Of a stretch of DNA of 64,000 nucleotides, positions 46,074 through 55,622 are shown one piece after another. This DNA is from a virus. The DNA is taken from positions 62,001 to 126,000 of IMG/VR virus record IMGVR_UViG_3300010160_000025; one strand, 5' to 3'. Position 1 is the first letter of the stretch. Each line of letters begins with the position of its first letter. Both the position numbers and the translations under genes were made by a program. The notes beneath the pieces were generated by a model, which saw only the letters and a program-made list of their open reading frames with translations, had not been told where the DNA came from and did no database searches.

Positions 46074-49000
46074 ATGTCATATACAATAAACAGATGGAAT
46101 AATGCAACAGTAATAACAACTGTACAAGATGGTACAGTTGATCAAACTCTTGACATTCAGTTAGTCGGTAAAAATTATGCCGGCTACGGAGAAATTCAGA
46201 ACGAAACATTTGTGCATTTATTGGAAAATTTTGCAAGACAAATTCCACCACCAAATGCTATTTCTGGACAACTATGGTACGATACAACTAACAAAAAAAT
46301 AAAAGTACATACTGGTGATACTTCTACTGGTGCAAAAGTGTGGAAAACCCTAACAGGTGCAGAATATAGCGCAACAGAACCACCGTTTCCTACCCCGGGA
46401 GACTTGTGGTTTGATTCAAATAAAGATCAGTTAAAAGTTAGAATTGGTGGAGTGACAGCAGACTGGTTAACAGTTGGCCCGCAAAATGCTGGTACAGGCA
46501 TCACACAAATGGTCAGTCGCAACGTTGTTGATGCTAGCGGAACACCGCACGGAATTATTGCCGCAACAGTTAATGGTGCAGTTAATTTTATCATATCTGA
46601 AGACGAATTTGTATTAAACATTGCTGATCCAGATAGTACTATTACAGGTTTTACAGATCCTTCTTCTAAACAAATCAAACGAGGAATTACATTTCCTAAC
46701 GTTGACGCAGTTGGCATAAGCGGATCTAACGGCGGCGGAACATATAAAGTTTGGGGAACAGTATCAAATGCATTGCGTTTTGGCGGCAAACTTCCATCTG
46801 AATACCTAAGTCCAGTAAACAATTTATTAACATTGCCTTACCAAGTAAAAATTAGCGTTGATGAAGGTCTTACTTTAGGAGCAAACGACGATTTAAAAAT
46901 TGAAGTTATTGCTAACCAACCACAAATTTCAGCTAGACTTGGCGGCCAGCGCATTACATTCTCGGTTAAACAAAATACAACTCCAGTATTTCCATTAATA
47001 ATTGACCAATACGGTATTAGACCGGATGCAACAAGTTCTGCATTTAACTTGGGTAGCACTAGTGCTAAATGGGCTACTGTATATGCTACAACTTTTGATG
47101 GAACAGCAACACAGGCTAATTCACTAAAAGTTGGCACATCATATCTTCAAGCTAGTTTTATGGCAACTAATAGTGGAGATACACTAGTAGCACGTAAAAG
47201 AAACAATGACGGAACTAGTACAATTTCAGCAGACACATTTGCCGGTAATGCGTCTACAGCTACAGTATTAAAAACTCCTCGAAATATTAACGGAAAACCA
47301 TTTGACGGTAGCGGCAATATTAATATTGAGTATACTGATATAGTTGGAAAACCAACAGATCCAACATATGCAACAGTTACATTAACTGGAACAGTTACTA
47401 CTGATCAACAGGCTGTACCTAAATCATATGTTGATGCTAAGTTTGGTGTTGGCGGCATTCTAGGAATTGCTGCCGGTGGCACAAACGCTAGTACAGATAC
47501 ACAAGCAAGATCTAACCTTAAGGTACCGCGCACAGATGGAGTTGGTGCAACAGCTAATTCCACATGGAACATCAATATTGCACCAACAGCAGTACCAATT
47601 GCTCTTACTAACAGCAATGCTACATTAGTTGGAACAAGTGGCGCCGCAACTTCTACTACTATTATTGTATCAAATGTTAATACATTTGCTAATCCAGGTA
47701 GTGTTCCTACAGGAAACGGATACGACGATCTTGTCTCGGTAACACAAACTACAGTTGGCACTGGGTCTAAAACATTCACAGTACAAAAAGTACCAGGATG
47801 GCAAGTCAATGATAGGGTTAAAATAACTAAAACCCAAAGCGGCGACACTATAACAATGTCTGGAAAAATTACAGCCGTTGATTACATTGCATTAACTATA
47901 ACAGTTCTTGTTGATTCATTTACTGGTTCAGGAACTTCGTTAGCACCTTGGACTTTCCAAGGGCTAGCTGATTGGAGAGTGGGTGCTAAAGTAACTGGTA
48001 CGGCAATTACTGGTAATGTAGTGATTACAGCTATTACACCTGATGCTCCTGCATTGGGACAGAATACATTAACAATTGGGTTTTCAAGCCAAACAGTCGT
48101 CGGCGCTGGCTCATTAACTATTGTAGCAACAGACAACGGTAACGGCATCGGCGGTAATGCGGCAACAGCTACTAAGGCTAAAAATTTATCCGACGGTGCA
48201 TTAGGAGATATACCTTATCAAACAGCTGGAAATACTACTAATTATCTTTCAATTGGTTCAGTAGGGTATGTATTATCTAGTACAGGAACAGTTCCAGAAT
48301 GGAAAAATTTAGCACAAATTAGTGTAGGTAATTCATCTCAAATTTTAGTTGCTGATAAACCAACAGATATTGGTACATTCTATCCTGTATTTGTTACAGG
48401 CGGGTTACCTGGTACAGGAAGTCAACCAAGAAGTATCTATGCAGACCAAACAACATTCTCATATGATACTAACCAAAATAAACTTACGCTTGGCGATAGT
48501 ACTAACGGATATGGTACTGTAATTGCTCGATTAAACGGCGATGTATTATCACCAAACGGTACAGTAGTTTTAAGTCAGGGAACTGGTAGTGGTACTAGTG
48601 CTTACTTTACAGGTAAAGCGGCAACTGCTGATAAACTACAACAAGCTAGAGCCATAGCATTAGGCGGCATTTTAAAAGGTACAGCTAATTTTGATGGTAG
48701 CGGTGCTATTACTATTTCAGCCGCGTTTGCTGATGATTTCCAATTAAGCGGTTCTAATTTATCTGGTTTAAATTATGTTGGGCAATTAACTGCTGGAAAT
48801 TATATATCATTAAATGAAGGATTGGCAGCATATTCGCCAGGACCTGGCGATAACGTTAAAATTAGCGTTAACGCTAGTACAAGTAACGTTGCCAGCACAC
48901 TAGTAGCTAGAAACAGTAGCGGCGACTTTAGTGCTAACTGGATTACAGCAGACAAATTTATTGGTGTGTCAACCGAAGCATACTTTGCTGACTTGGCAGA

Positions 49001-49340
49001 AAAATATCTACCAGATGCTGATTATGAAGTTGGAACAGTATTAACTATTGGCGGTGAAAAAGAAGTTACTGCTAGTAGATACGGTGATTTAGCAATTGGT
49101 GTAGTTAGCGATAAACCTGCTTATCTAATGAATAAAGATCTAGAAGGTGGTGTGGCAGTTGCACTAAAAGGAAGAGTTCCTGTTAAGGTAATTGGTTCTG
49201 TACGTAAAGGCCAACGACTAGTAGCAGCCAATGACGGTTGTGCTGTAGCCGCTGTACCCCATGCCAATGATGTATTTGCTATTGCTTTAGAATCTAGTGA
49301 TGATACCGGAGTCAAAGTAATAGAAGCGTTTATACGTTAA
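46074..49340 (+). CDS. Tail fibre, third paralogue
   Basis: A 1088-residue fibre with the same N-terminal adaptor ([37 protein letters not shown]). The shaft has repeated FAGNAST and [10 protein letters not shown]-type units and KSYVDAKF near residue 450. The C-terminal 140 residues ([20 protein letters not shown] through [20 protein letters not shown]) match a widespread fibre-end pattern, DLAE followed by a beta-roll, seen next to Peptidase_G2-like or chaperone-type ends; whether it is cleaved cannot be judged here. Its stop overlaps the stop of the convergent thyA. It has a dedicated late box. Confidence 0.8.
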   Translation: MSYTINRWNNATVITTVQDGTVDQTLDIQLVGKNYAGYGEIQNETFVHLLENFARQIPPPNAISGQLWYDTTNKKIKVHTGDTSTGAKVWKTLTGAEYSATEPPFPTPGDLWFDSNKDQLKVRIGGVTADWLTVGPQNAGTGITQMVSRNVVDASGTPHGIIAATVNGAVNFIISEDEFVLNIADPDSTITGFTDPSSKQIKRGITFPNVDAVGISGSNGGGTYKVWGTVSNALRFGGKLPSEYLSPVNNLLTLPYQVKISVDEGLTLGANDDLKIEVIANQPQISARLGGQRITFSVKQNTTPVFPLIIDQYGIRPDATSSAFNLGSTSAKWATVYATTFDGTATQANSLKVGTSYLQASFMATNSGDTLVARKRNNDGTSTISADTFAGNASTATVLKTPRNINGKPFDGSGNINIEYTDIVGKPTDPTYATVTLTGTVTTDQQAVPKSYVDAKFGVGGILGIAAGGTNASTDTQARSNLKVPRTDGVGATANSTWNINIAPTAVPIALTNSNATLVGTSGAATSTTIIVSNVNTFANPGSVPTGNGYDDLVSVTQTTVGTGSKTFTVQKVPGWQVNDRVKITKTQSGDTITMSGKITAVDYIALTITVLVDSFTGSGTSLAPWTFQGLADWRVGAKVTGTAITGNVVITAITPDAPALGQNTLTIGFSSQTVVGAGSLTIVATDNGNGIGGNAATATKAKNLSDGALGDIPYQTAGNTTNYLSIGSVGYVLSSTGTVPEWKNLAQISVGNSSQILVADKPTDIGTFYPVFVTGGLPGTGSQPRSIYADQTTFSYDTNQNKLTLGDSTNGYGTVIARLNGDVLSPNGTVVLSQGTGSGTSAYFTGKAATADKLQQARAIALGGILKGTANFDGSGAITISAAFADDFQLSGSNLSGLNYVGQLTAGNYISLNEGLAAYSPGPGDNVKISVNASTSNVASTLVARNSSGDFSANWITADKFIGVSTEAYFADLAEKYLPDADYEVGTVLTIGGEKEVTASRYGDLAIGVVSDKPAYLMNKDLEGGVAVALKGRVPVKVIGSVRKGQRLVAANDGCAVAAVPHANDVFAIALESSDDTGVKVIEAFIR

Positions 49341-50236
49341 ACAGCCATTTCAGCTTTAATGGCTGGATCAGGATTATAGTTTTGTAATACAAAATCGTCG
49401 ATGTTATAGTCGGCGATTTTTTTGCCTTCTGTAAACACTAGTATAGGCAATGCTTTAGGCTCTCTAGCCAGCTGTTCTTTTACAGCATCAAAGTGATTAT
49501 TATAGATATGGCAATCACCGCCAGTCCAAACAAAATCTCCAACCTTAAAACCGCACTCGCGAGCAATGATATGAACTAGTAAACTATAACTGGCAATATT
49601 AAAAGGCACTCCTAAAAACATGTCACAGCTACGTTGATACAGTTGACAGCTTAAATGACCATCTGTAACATCAAACTGTGCCATAACGTGACACGGCGGC
49701 AATGCCATTTGATCTAACTCACCTACATTCCATGCACTAAGAATATGTCTACGCCCATCAGGATCTTGTTTTAAACCTTCAATAAGTTTTTCTATTTGAT
49801 CAATGTGTTTGTATATAGGGTCAAAATATGTTTTGCCGTATTCATCATCAATGTCGGGATCACCTTCGGGTGTATGAGATATCCAATCGCGCCATTGTAC
49901 GCCATATACCCGGCCTAAGTCTCCTTCAAATCTTGCCTTAGGTTTCCAATAGTCTGCTTCAGCATTGGCAGTCCATATTGTTTTCTTAGAAGGATCTCGA
50001 GTACCATGTAGGATTTCCGCAAGCCGGCGTTCATCGCTACTACCCTCTAAGAACCAGAGGAGTTCGCTTACAACCGCTCGCCAGGCGAGCTTCTTAGTAG
50101 TTGTAGCTGGAAAACCTTCTTGCAGATTAAAACGCATTTGATAACCAAATACGCTACGGGTTCCTACCCCCGTTCTATCGGTCTTGTTTTTTCCGTTTGT
50201 TAGTATATGCTTTAACGCTTGATGATATTGCTTCAT
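49337..50236 (-). CDS. td: Thymidylate synthase
   Basis: It converts dUMP to dTMP using methylene-tetrahydrofolate, supplying thymidine for phage replication. The 299-residue ThyA-family protein (T4 td: 286) has [17 protein letters not shown] (20-36), the catalytic loop [10 protein letters not shown] with Cys182, QRSCD (201-205), [10 protein letters not shown] (161-170) and the C-terminal [13 protein letters not shown]. The start at ATG 50236 lies 62 bases inside the upstream dihydrofolate reductase gene, as the two enzymes are paired in T4 (frd-td). Its stop overlaps that of the convergent fibre gene. Confidence 0.97.
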   Translation of the reverse strand: MKQYHQALKHILTNGKNKTDRTGVGTRSVFGYQMRFNLQEGFPATTTKKLAWRAVVSELLWFLEGSSDERRLAEILHGTRDPSKKTIWTANAEADYWKPKARFEGDLGRVYGVQWRDWISHTPEGDPDIDDEYGKTYFDPIYKHIDQIEKLIEGLKQDPDGRRHILSAWNVGELDQMALPPCHVMAQFDVTDGHLSCQLYQRSCDMFLGVPFNIASYSLLVHIIARECGFKVGDFVWTGGDCHIYNNHFDAVKEQLAREPKALPILVFTEGKKIADYNIDDFVLQNYNPDPAIKAEMAV

Positions 50237-50711
50237 TATGATATTCTTCTACTATACAAGATCCAAGGTTAACAGTTTGGTGTAATACCATTCCGTCTAA
50301 GAAGTCTACTATATCGATAGTAGTATCGTTTAAATAACCACCTGATATTCGAGTAAGATAAACACGTTCTAAAACTGGTCTACTTTGCATGAGCAAATTA
50401 GGACCACCAATAATAAAAACATTTTTTCTTTTATTATGGCTTTTTAAACTTACCAATGCTTCGCAAACATCGCCACGTATTTGTTCAATATCGTCTTGAT
50501 CAAAAAAGTTATTGGTAAACACTACGTTATGTCTACCGGGTAGCGGACTTGGCATATCGGGACTATCCCAAGTTTTTCTACCCATGACAACAATTTGATT
50601 TTGTGTAGTGGCTTTAAACCATTTCATATCGTCGGGGTTATTAGGCCAAGGCATAGAACCTTTCCAGCCCATTCCTCCGACACTATCTACTGCAAACATT
50701 CCTGCTATCAT
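50175..50711 (-). CDS. frd: Dihydrofolate reductase
   Basis: It regenerates tetrahydrofolate after thymidylate synthesis. The 178-residue protein (T4 frd: 193) shows the DHFR landmarks: [20 protein letters not shown] (residues 14-33) with the substrate acid at Asp27 or Asp28, [10 protein letters not shown] (41-50) and FIIGGPNL for NADPH binding. The C-terminus (TNKRKKQDR) overlaps thyA by 62 bases. The start overlaps the upstream gene's stop by four bases (ATGA). Confidence 0.95.
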   Translation of the reverse strand: MIAGMFAVDSVGGMGWKGSMPWPNNPDDMKWFKATTQNQIVVMGRKTWDSPDMPSPLPGRHNVVFTNNFFDQDDIEQIRGDVCEALVSLKSHNKRKNVFIIGGPNLLMQSRPVLERVYLTRISGGYLNDTTIDIVDFLDGMVLHQTVNLGSCIVEEYHNEAISSSVKAYTNKRKKQDR

Positions 50712-51028
50712 TTTTCTCTTTTTGGTTTTTTAAGAAAACTCTTAGTTTGTTTTATTACATCTTTTTTAACTTTAGCGACGTCTAAACGAAAGTCTATATG
50801 TTGTATAGACTCTTCGTAGTTGCTGAGTAGTTCTTTAAGATGACCTTCTAAGTCTTCTTCGCCGGAGTGTTTAGCGTATTTGGCAATGTCTATGTCCCAG
50901 ACTTTACCGTTTTCAAAAATGATTCGTATGGAATCAAGATACTCTAACGGTATTGCACGAACATCTATATCACTAAAAATCTCTGGCCACGACTCGACTA
51001 CGTCTTTAGGCAAAGACTTTTTTGTCAC
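50708..51028 (-). CDS. Conserved hypothetical phage protein
   Basis: A 106-residue protein I do not recognise. It is highly charged: an acidic N-terminal half (LPKDVVESWPEIFSDIDVRA) and a strongly basic tail ([19 protein letters not shown]). The middle strand pattern (IRIIFENGKVWDIDI) suggests a small alpha/beta fold. It overlaps both neighbours by four bases (ATGA), placing it firmly in the frd-td unit and implying coupled translation. No enzyme motif is visible. Confidence 0.7.
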   Translation of the reverse strand: MTKKSLPKDVVESWPEIFSDIDVRAIPLEYLDSIRIIFENGKVWDIDIAKYAKHSGEEDLEGHLKELLSNYEESIQHIDFRLDVAKVKKDVIKQTKSFLKKPKREK

Positions 51029-51639
51029 TCGTCAACGGCAGCTTTCTTCTTTGTTGGAACTAGCTCTTCGGCCATCCTACGAAGTTGAGCCGCTTCCTTA
51101 CTAAGGCGATCTGCATCAGAACGATATTTCTTTGCAAGGTCTGTATCAGTAAGTGGTTGATCTAATTGTTTAGTTTCAAATGCTTTTTGTGGAACAGTTT
51201 CTTCTTCAACTGTTAGATCATTTACTTTAGCAACATCTTGTATAGATGTTTGATTACCTAATGCTAGATCATTGACACTAATTCCCTTTTGTTCAGCAAT
51301 TAATTGGTTTAGTTGATCTAAACTAATAACAGCTTTCATATTTGGAATTACTTCAATATCGCTAGTCTTTACTTTAAGTAATTTTTTATTAACGTGTAAG
51401 TTAGACAGCATAATACTACCGTCCTGGAACCTTGTTCGTGCTAGGACTTCTGCAAATTCATAACTTGATTGAGCACCCTGTGACTCAACTAACTTCATTA
51501 GTGAGTCGTGGTTTTCATCAGTTAAGTTTTCAGTTTGGATAACCAATGCAGAATCACTCTCACCGGGCAGTGTTCTATAGGCAATCAGACATTTACGTCC
51601 GTTTGACTTGAACCTTCCAATGTGTTTGATATCGGCCAT
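51025..51639 (-). CDS. Conserved hypothetical phage protein
   Basis: A 204-residue protein of unknown function. The first half looks globular (DIKHIGRFKSNGRKCLIAYR, EFAEVLARTRFQDG). Residues about 110-204 are charged and helical, ending in a coiled coil (KYRSDADRLSKEAAQLRRMA) and a Lys-rich tail. It follows the next small gene (51874) after 5 bases and overlaps the 106-aa gene by four. Coiled-coil ends of this kind suit a structural or DNA-complex adaptor, but nothing stronger can be said. Confidence 0.7.
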   Translation of the reverse strand: MADIKHIGRFKSNGRKCLIAYRTLPGESDSALVIQTENLTDENHDSLMKLVESQGAQSSYEFAEVLARTRFQDGSIMLSNLHVNKKLLKVKTSDIEVIPNMKAVISLDQLNQLIAEQKGISVNDLALGNQTSIQDVAKVNDLTVEEETVPQKAFETKQLDQPLTDTDLAKKYRSDADRLSKEAAQLRRMAEELVPTKKKAAVDE

Positions 51640-51643
51640 TAGA

Positions 51644-51874
51644 TTATTGTCCTTCTGCTGGTGCAGGCTGTTGTTTAGCTACTTGGTCCAAGAATGCATT
51701 TAGCTTGTTGAAGATTTTTCCAACAGCTTCCATTTCAGCGGCTTTAAATGCGCCACGTGAACTTGCTACATCGATTACTGAACGTAGTCCGGCTAGGTCT
51801 TGTACAGTTAAATCTACAGATGCTGGTGCTTCTGGTGTAGTTTGTGCTTCTGGTTGTGTAGTTGTTTCAGTCAT
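51644..51874 (-). CDS. Small conserved phage protein
   Basis: A 76-residue protein. After a disordered Thr/Pro/Glu-rich N-terminus it has one well-formed helical unit (LTVQDLAGLRSVIDVASSRG, then AFKAAEMEAVGKIFNKLNAF), a pattern I associate with short conserved proteins of marine T4-like phages. I chose ATG 51874 because AAGGAG lies seven bases upstream; an in-frame ATG at 51913 has no such site and would add an unlikely 13-residue leader. Function unknown. Confidence 0.75.
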   Translation of the reverse strand: MTETTTQPEAQTTPEAPASVDLTVQDLAGLRSVIDVASSRGAFKAAEMEAVGKIFNKLNAFLDQVAKQQPAPAEGQ

Positions 51875-51914
51875 GTTTTTACTCCTTTGGTTGTAAGTAC
51901 TATTATATATCACT

Positions 51915-52199
51915 TTAATGATTTGTATACTTTAAAAGTGGACACGCAAGCAAAAAGAAACTGGCCTCTTTTGGCTCTTCAAATCCAATTTTAATTTGTA
52001 TAGTAAATTGATTATCAGTAAGCTGTAGGCACTCGCCTAGATAGAATCTGCTGTGCAGATTTTCGTATATCCATTGTTTAACAGATGCTACGATATTATA
52101 TTTAAGGTTTAATTGAAGATAATGGAAATGGGGAGGTGGCTCACCAACCTCCCTACAACCTAATACATTAAGTGGATTGATCTTATCTAAAGATAACAT
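51915..52199 (-). CDS. Hypothetical protein downstream of the VWA gene
   Basis: A 94-residue protein without recognised motifs. It starts with a one-base overlap (TAATG) on the stop of the VWA/metalloprotease gene, which argues that it is real and co-translated. The sequence alternates strands and aromatic residues (PPHFHYLQLNLKYNI, FYLGECLQLTDNQFTIQIKI), suggesting a small beta-rich fold. It could be an accessory of the MoxR-VWA pair. Confidence 0.6.
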   Translation of the reverse strand: MLSLDKINPLNVLGCREVGEPPPHFHYLQLNLKYNIVASVKQWIYENLHSRFYLGECLQLTDNQFTIQIKIGFEEPKEASFFLLACPLLKYTNH

Positions 52200-53377
52200 T
52201 AGGCTGTTGAAGTTTCCATATCGTAGTATGCATAGCTACCAAACGGCGGAACAATAGTGTCGTTACCGTGTATAACAAAGATTGTATCACAGTAATCTTC
52301 GTCACCCCATGAACTCCAAGGATAACCGTCTGTAAACATAATAAACTTCTTAGGACGAATATCATGTTCCTTCATGTAGTCCCAGTTACAGTCAAATTCT
52401 GTACCGCCACCGCCCATGATTTCGTATTCGTCAATCTCATCGCCGTTGTAAGAGTCATAGTCTTGCTCATTATAGACCTTAGTGTCAAAACACCAAATCT
52501 TAATGTTAAAATCTTTGAACTCTTGCATAATGCCTTTGACTTCACCTAAGAAATCCGCACCCATTTCATCGCTAATAGAACCTGACATGTCAAGTGCTAC
52601 GCATACGTCAATGCTAGTGTCAAAATTGCAACCTGGCAATACAGCACCTGTCATTTGACCTTTGCGGTTAGGACGGCTAAAGCTGAAGTCATTTTTAACA
52701 AGACTTTGAATGTTCATACGCAACATTTCACGCCAATCCATTTTAGGCTCAGTCATGTCTTTAATCATACGTGCAATCTCGCCTGGCACATTACCTGCAC
52801 CTGCGGCATTAGCACTTTGGATCATTGCTTCTTTAATTTCGTCACGGATCTTTTTCAGTTCTTCTTTAGAGTACTGTGGCTGTCCATCTTTACCGCCTTC
52901 TGGATCCATATGATGATCCAACATTTGACCTAACTGGTTAAGTTGTTCTTCATCATACTTGTTATAGATTTCGTCGTAGACTTGTTCAGCTGACCAGTTG
53001 TCGTACTTGCGATCATAGAAGAACTTAACAGGAGGATCATCACCAATGCGGTCACGCTTTAGGATACCGTTAACACAATAGTCAGCGGCAATGTTCCAAA
53101 TTTGTTTTTCTCTGCCTTCGTTACGCATCATGTGATCAAATACACAATGCAAGATTTCGTGTGCTACTACAAACTCAACTTGACGAGGAGTCATTTTCTC
53201 AAAAAACTCACGGTTAAAGTAGAAGTTACGGAAATCGGTAGCGGCAGTTGGTAACCAATCTGACGCATCAATGAGCTTCATTCGAGTTGCCATATTGCCA
53301 AAAAACGGATGACGTAATAGCAGTCCTACTCGTGCTACTACAATTTTATCAATTACTGGATCGGTACTATGTGCCAT
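52199..53377 (-). CDS. VWA-domain protein with HExxH metallopeptidase motif (MoxR partner)
   Basis: A 392-residue protein of the DUF2201/VWA-like type. The N-terminal half has VVAHEILHCVFDH with the zinc motif His73-Glu74-x-x-His77. The C-terminal half is a von Willebrand A domain with a complete MIDAS: DMSGS (263-267), GGGTEF (Thr326) and FTDG (Asp350). Such proteins work with MoxR-type AAA+ ATPases, often in maturing or remodelling other proteins; the ATPase gene lies immediately upstream. The start at 53377 is fixed by TAGGAG and by the sigma-70 promoter at 53409-53437, which covers an upstream in-frame ATG at 53437. Confidence 0.88.
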   Translation of the reverse strand: MAHSTDPVIDKIVVARVGLLLRHPFFGNMATRMKLIDASDWLPTAATDFRNFYFNREFFEKMTPRQVEFVVAHEILHCVFDHMMRNEGREKQIWNIAADYCVNGILKRDRIGDDPPVKFFYDRKYDNWSAEQVYDEIYNKYDEEQLNQLGQMLDHHMDPEGGKDGQPQYSKEELKKIRDEIKEAMIQSANAAGAGNVPGEIARMIKDMTEPKMDWREMLRMNIQSLVKNDFSFSRPNRKGQMTGAVLPGCNFDTSIDVCVALDMSGSISDEMGADFLGEVKGIMQEFKDFNIKIWCFDTKVYNEQDYDSYNGDEIDEYEIMGGGGTEFDCNWDYMKEHDIRPKKFIMFTDGYPWSSWGDEDYCDTIFVIHGNDTIVPPFGSYAYYDMETSTA

Positions 53378-53408
53378 TTTTGCTCCTAAATGTTTACTGT
53401 ATATATGT

Positions 53409-53437
53409 ATTATACAGTCATTCTGTATAAAAGTCAA
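53409..53437 (-). promoter_or_regulatory. Sigma-70 promoter of the VWA gene
   Basis: The minus strand reads TTGACT (53437-53432), 17 bp, TATAAT (53414-53409), then a start near 53403 and the ATG at 53377. It begins right after the moxR terminator, so the VWA gene is a separately controlled unit. Confidence 0.9.
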
Positions 53438-53440
53438 GAT

Positions 53441-53464
53441 AAAAGGTGTATTTCTACACCTTTT
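53441..53464 (-). terminator. Rho-independent terminator after moxR
   Basis: A perfect ten-base-pair stem AAAAGGTGTA/TACACCTTTT with a four-base loop, followed on the minus strand by TTTTAT. It lies ten bases past the moxR stop and just before the VWA promoter. Confidence 0.85.
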
Positions 53465-53473
53465 ATTTTCTGC

Positions 53474-54568
53474 TTATTTGGTTTGAGCAGCCGCAATATA
53501 CTTGCCAAACTTAGTATGGAAGTCATCAAAACATGCAATCTCGTCTGGATCCAACGGCAATTGATATTGTGTCAATGCAAGTTTGGTACCCATAACAACC
53601 AATTCTGTTTCAAAATTATCCATCATAAATTGGAAGAAGTAGTTAACCTTGTCGTTAAACTTCTTATCATTCTTGTCAGCCGCATCTTTGAGCTCATAGC
53701 ACAATGATACAGTTAAAGAATACATGGCACTAATTTCTTTAGTTTCCATTTTCTTAACCTTGCCTGTAAGGATGTCTTCTGGTTTAGGCAGTTTAGAGCT
53801 GATCTTACGGTGAGCCATAAACTTAATAGCCAATCCTTCTCCAACTGCACCCGCAATCAAATCAGTCAATGTGTCGTTGCTAGTGTCATCATCTTCCAAC
53901 AACTCGCTAACAAAGGACCAGCTACGTGGAGTAGCAAAGGCACGTGAGCTAGACTTTGGATCAAAGTCGTACAGGTCTTTCTTAGCAAAGGTGCAGTAAC
54001 CAACCACATCTGGATGTACTTTGTTTACAGTAGCCCATTGTGACCAGTCATCAAAATCTACACGCATTTCCAAGTGAACAAAACGGTTAGCCAACGGAGC
54101 AGGCATACGGTAAGTAACACCCTTATCTGCTTCACGGTTACCAGCCGCAACAATAAGAACGTTATCTGGCAAATGATATTGTCCAACACGACGATTCAAA
54201 ATCAACTGATAAGCCGCCGCTTGTACACTAGGAGCCGCAGAGTTCATTTCGTCTAGGAACAAAATAACGTGGGGGAATTTAGAAGCAAACTCTTTTGTAG
54301 GCAGTTCGCTTGGGCTACCCCAAACCATAGTACCTGAGTTGCTGTCAAAGTAAGGAATACCTTTAATATCGGTAGGTTCCCAAAGACTCAAACGAATGTC
54401 AATAACATGAGCATCCATTTCTGCGCCTAACTGATGAATGACATCAGACTTACCAATGCCCGGGGGACCCCAGAGGAACAATGGACGCTGTTTCTTAAAT
54501 GCCTTACGAATAGCGTTCTTTGCACCGTTCGGGCTCACTTGACGATTGATAACTTCTGCTTTTGCCAT
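53474..54568 (-). CDS. MoxR-family AAA+ ATPase
   Basis: A 364-residue AAA+ ATPase of the MoxR branch. Walker A is WGPPGIGKS (33-41), Walker B VILFLDEMN (101-109), sensor 1 AAGNREADKG (141-150), and the APLANRFVHLEM segment (157-168) carries the conserved Arg of the arginine-finger region. A C-terminal helical lid follows. MoxR ATPases act as chaperones for VWA partners, and the next gene encodes one. It has its own sigma-70 promoter (54621-54649) and terminator, implying early expression. Phage copies are known in marine T4 relatives, but their substrate is not. Confidence 0.92.
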   Translation of the reverse strand: MAKAEVINRQVSPNGAKNAIRKAFKKQRPLFLWGPPGIGKSDVIHQLGAEMDAHVIDIRLSLWEPTDIKGIPYFDSNSGTMVWGSPSELPTKEFASKFPHVILFLDEMNSAAPSVQAAAYQLILNRRVGQYHLPDNVLIVAAGNREADKGVTYRMPAPLANRFVHLEMRVDFDDWSQWATVNKVHPDVVGYCTFAKKDLYDFDPKSSSRAFATPRSWSFVSELLEDDDTSNDTLTDLIAGAVGEGLAIKFMAHRKISSKLPKPEDILTGKVKKMETKEISAMYSLTVSLCYELKDAADKNDKKFNDKVNYFFQFMMDNFETELVVMGTKLALTQYQLPLDPDEIACFDDFHTKFGKYIAAAQTK

Positions 54569-54620
54569 ACTAGCTCCTGTCTGTTAAAAAATAGTTCTGC
54601 TTTTGTTTCGCAGTATTAGA

Positions 54621-54649
54621 ATTATAACGCAGAACGCTAGAAAAGTCAA
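54621..54649 (-). promoter_or_regulatory. Sigma-70 promoter of moxR
   Basis: The minus strand reads TTGACT (54649-54644), 17 bp, TATAAT (54626-54621). The ATG at 54568 follows an AGGAG ribosome site. It shares the TTGACT and TATAAT elements and the 17-bp spacing with the VWA and gp55 promoters. Confidence 0.9.
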
Positions 54650-54657
54650 GAACTTTT

Positions 54658-55053
54658 TTAATTATTTTCTTCTGTGGCTTTTTTGCTACGCATGGCTTTG
54701 GTAATTCCGTATTTTTGGACATCACCGTTAAAAAGGTATAACTCAAAACACTTTCTTTCCGAAAGTACAGTTATTGAGCGATCTGTTAAGAAATATGGAC
54801 AGTCTATAAATCTATCCAAAAATATAATCACTTGTGGTTTTAAATCGAATCCGGTTGGAAACGGAACTTCGTAAACAGCCAAATCCAAAGTAGTTCTTAA
54901 AAAATCCAAACCTTTTTCGGTTAGACGCAGACCACCTTCGCTTTTGGTTCTGTTGTTTTGCCACCACACTCGCATACTGACACTAATATTTTCTTCTGTA
55001 ACAGCAACGCCTGCTGATTTTAAGAATATTTTAGTGTAGGTTTTTCTGTTCAC
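54658..55053 (-). CDS. Conserved hypothetical protein
   Basis: A 131-residue protein of unknown role. The sequence has an N-terminal basic part (MNRKTYTKIFLKSAG), a winged-helix-like middle (GGLRLTEKGLDFLRTTLDLA, about residues 40-59) and a strand-rich end (KCFELYLFNGDVQKYGITKA). The LTEKGLDFL element resembles the wing helix of small DNA-binding proteins, but this is only a resemblance. Its start overlaps the upstream gene by four bases (ATGA). Confidence 0.65.
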   Translation of the reverse strand: MNRKTYTKIFLKSAGVAVTEENISVSMRVWWQNNRTKSEGGLRLTEKGLDFLRTTLDLAVYEVPFPTGFDLKPQVIIFLDRFIDCPYFLTDRSITVLSERKCFELYLFNGDVQKYGITKAMRSKKATEENN

Positions 55054-55334
55054 TTTATTTCTTCACCAGTTGTTAGTTTATAAACAGCAAAGTCTTTGCT
55101 ATTGAATAAAGTGTTTAATTTTTTAGCAAGATTATGTGCGTGGCCAGGATTTGAAAAACTGACTTTCTTATACTTGCTACCTGGATAACCACTTAGGCTG
55201 TTTTGACTTTTTAAGTTGAAAGGTTTTCCTAGATAGAAAACAGCCCAAATAGCTTCCGCTTCTAGGATTTGATCACTCTTATACGTTTTTTTATTAACGC
55301 TTTCAAGTACTACATTTGGTTTAGGTCGACTCAT
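55050..55334 (-). CDS. Hypothetical protein with its own late promoter
   Basis: A 94-residue basic protein with a KYKKVSFSNPGHAHNLAKKL segment near residues 54-73. No family recognised. A GATAAATA late box (55363-55370) and GGAG lie upstream, so unlike most neighbours this gene and the next (54658) are probably transcribed late. ATGA overlap with the downstream gene suggests a two-gene unit. Confidence 0.65.
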   Translation of the reverse strand: MSRPKPNVVLESVNKKTYKSDQILEAEAIWAVFYLGKPFNLKSQNSLSGYPGSKYKKVSFSNPGHAHNLAKKLNTLFNSKDFAVYKLTTGEEIK

Positions 55335-55362
55335 ATATACTATCTCCAGATAACTACGTATA

Positions 55363-55370
55363 TATTTATC
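55363..55370 (-). promoter_or_regulatory. Late promoter box inside the early/middle block
   Basis: The minus strand reads GATAAATA followed by T; predicted start near 55357, then CTGGAG and the ATG at 55334. It is the only late-type box I found in the minus-strand block at 49.3-64 kb. Confidence 0.55.
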
Positions 55371-55379
55371 GCATTTACA

Positions 55380-55622
55380 TTACTTTTCCGTCCATACTCC
55401 ACCGTCCATTTGAACAGTGATTACTGGTTCTTCCTTAGCCTGCGACTGCATTAAACCTTCATAGTTGCCTGCTAATCTAGTCATTACTAATGCTAGTGTG
55501 TGATGTATGTTTTTAGCAGTAGCAATGTCTAATCTAATTTCTCGCTGATTACTAGTATCAGCGGCCTTAATTTGATTCATAAACTGTGTCAATACAGTTG
55601 TATTAATCTTATCTGTTTGCAT
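55380..55622 (-). CDS. Hypothetical protein
   Basis: An 80-residue protein: mainly one helical hairpin (TVLTQFMNQIKAADT and KNIHHTLALVMTRLAGNYEG), then a short strand-rich tail (EEPVITVQMDGGVWTEK). It overlaps the upstream gene by 14 bases. No known domain; late transcription is unlikely as the late box lies beyond its end. Confidence 0.6.
   Translation of the reverse strand: MQTDKINTTVLTQFMNQIKAADTSNQREIRLDIATAKNIHHTLALVMTRLAGNYEGLMQSQAKEEPVITVQMDGGVWTEK

Noticed and set aside
12000-49000. Numerous long antisense frames inside the structural genes
   Set aside because: They mirror strongly coding frames on the other strand, lack ribosome sites and show low-complexity translations; treated as shadows.
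51902-51907. TATAAT on the minus strand before the 51874 gene
   Set aside because: No acceptable -35 hexamer (GTATAC at 17 bp) and no extended -10; not enough to call a promoter.
53378-53437. Longer VWA protein starting at 53437
   Set aside because: The extra codons lie inside the sigma-70 promoter; the ATG at 53377 has TAGGAG upstream.
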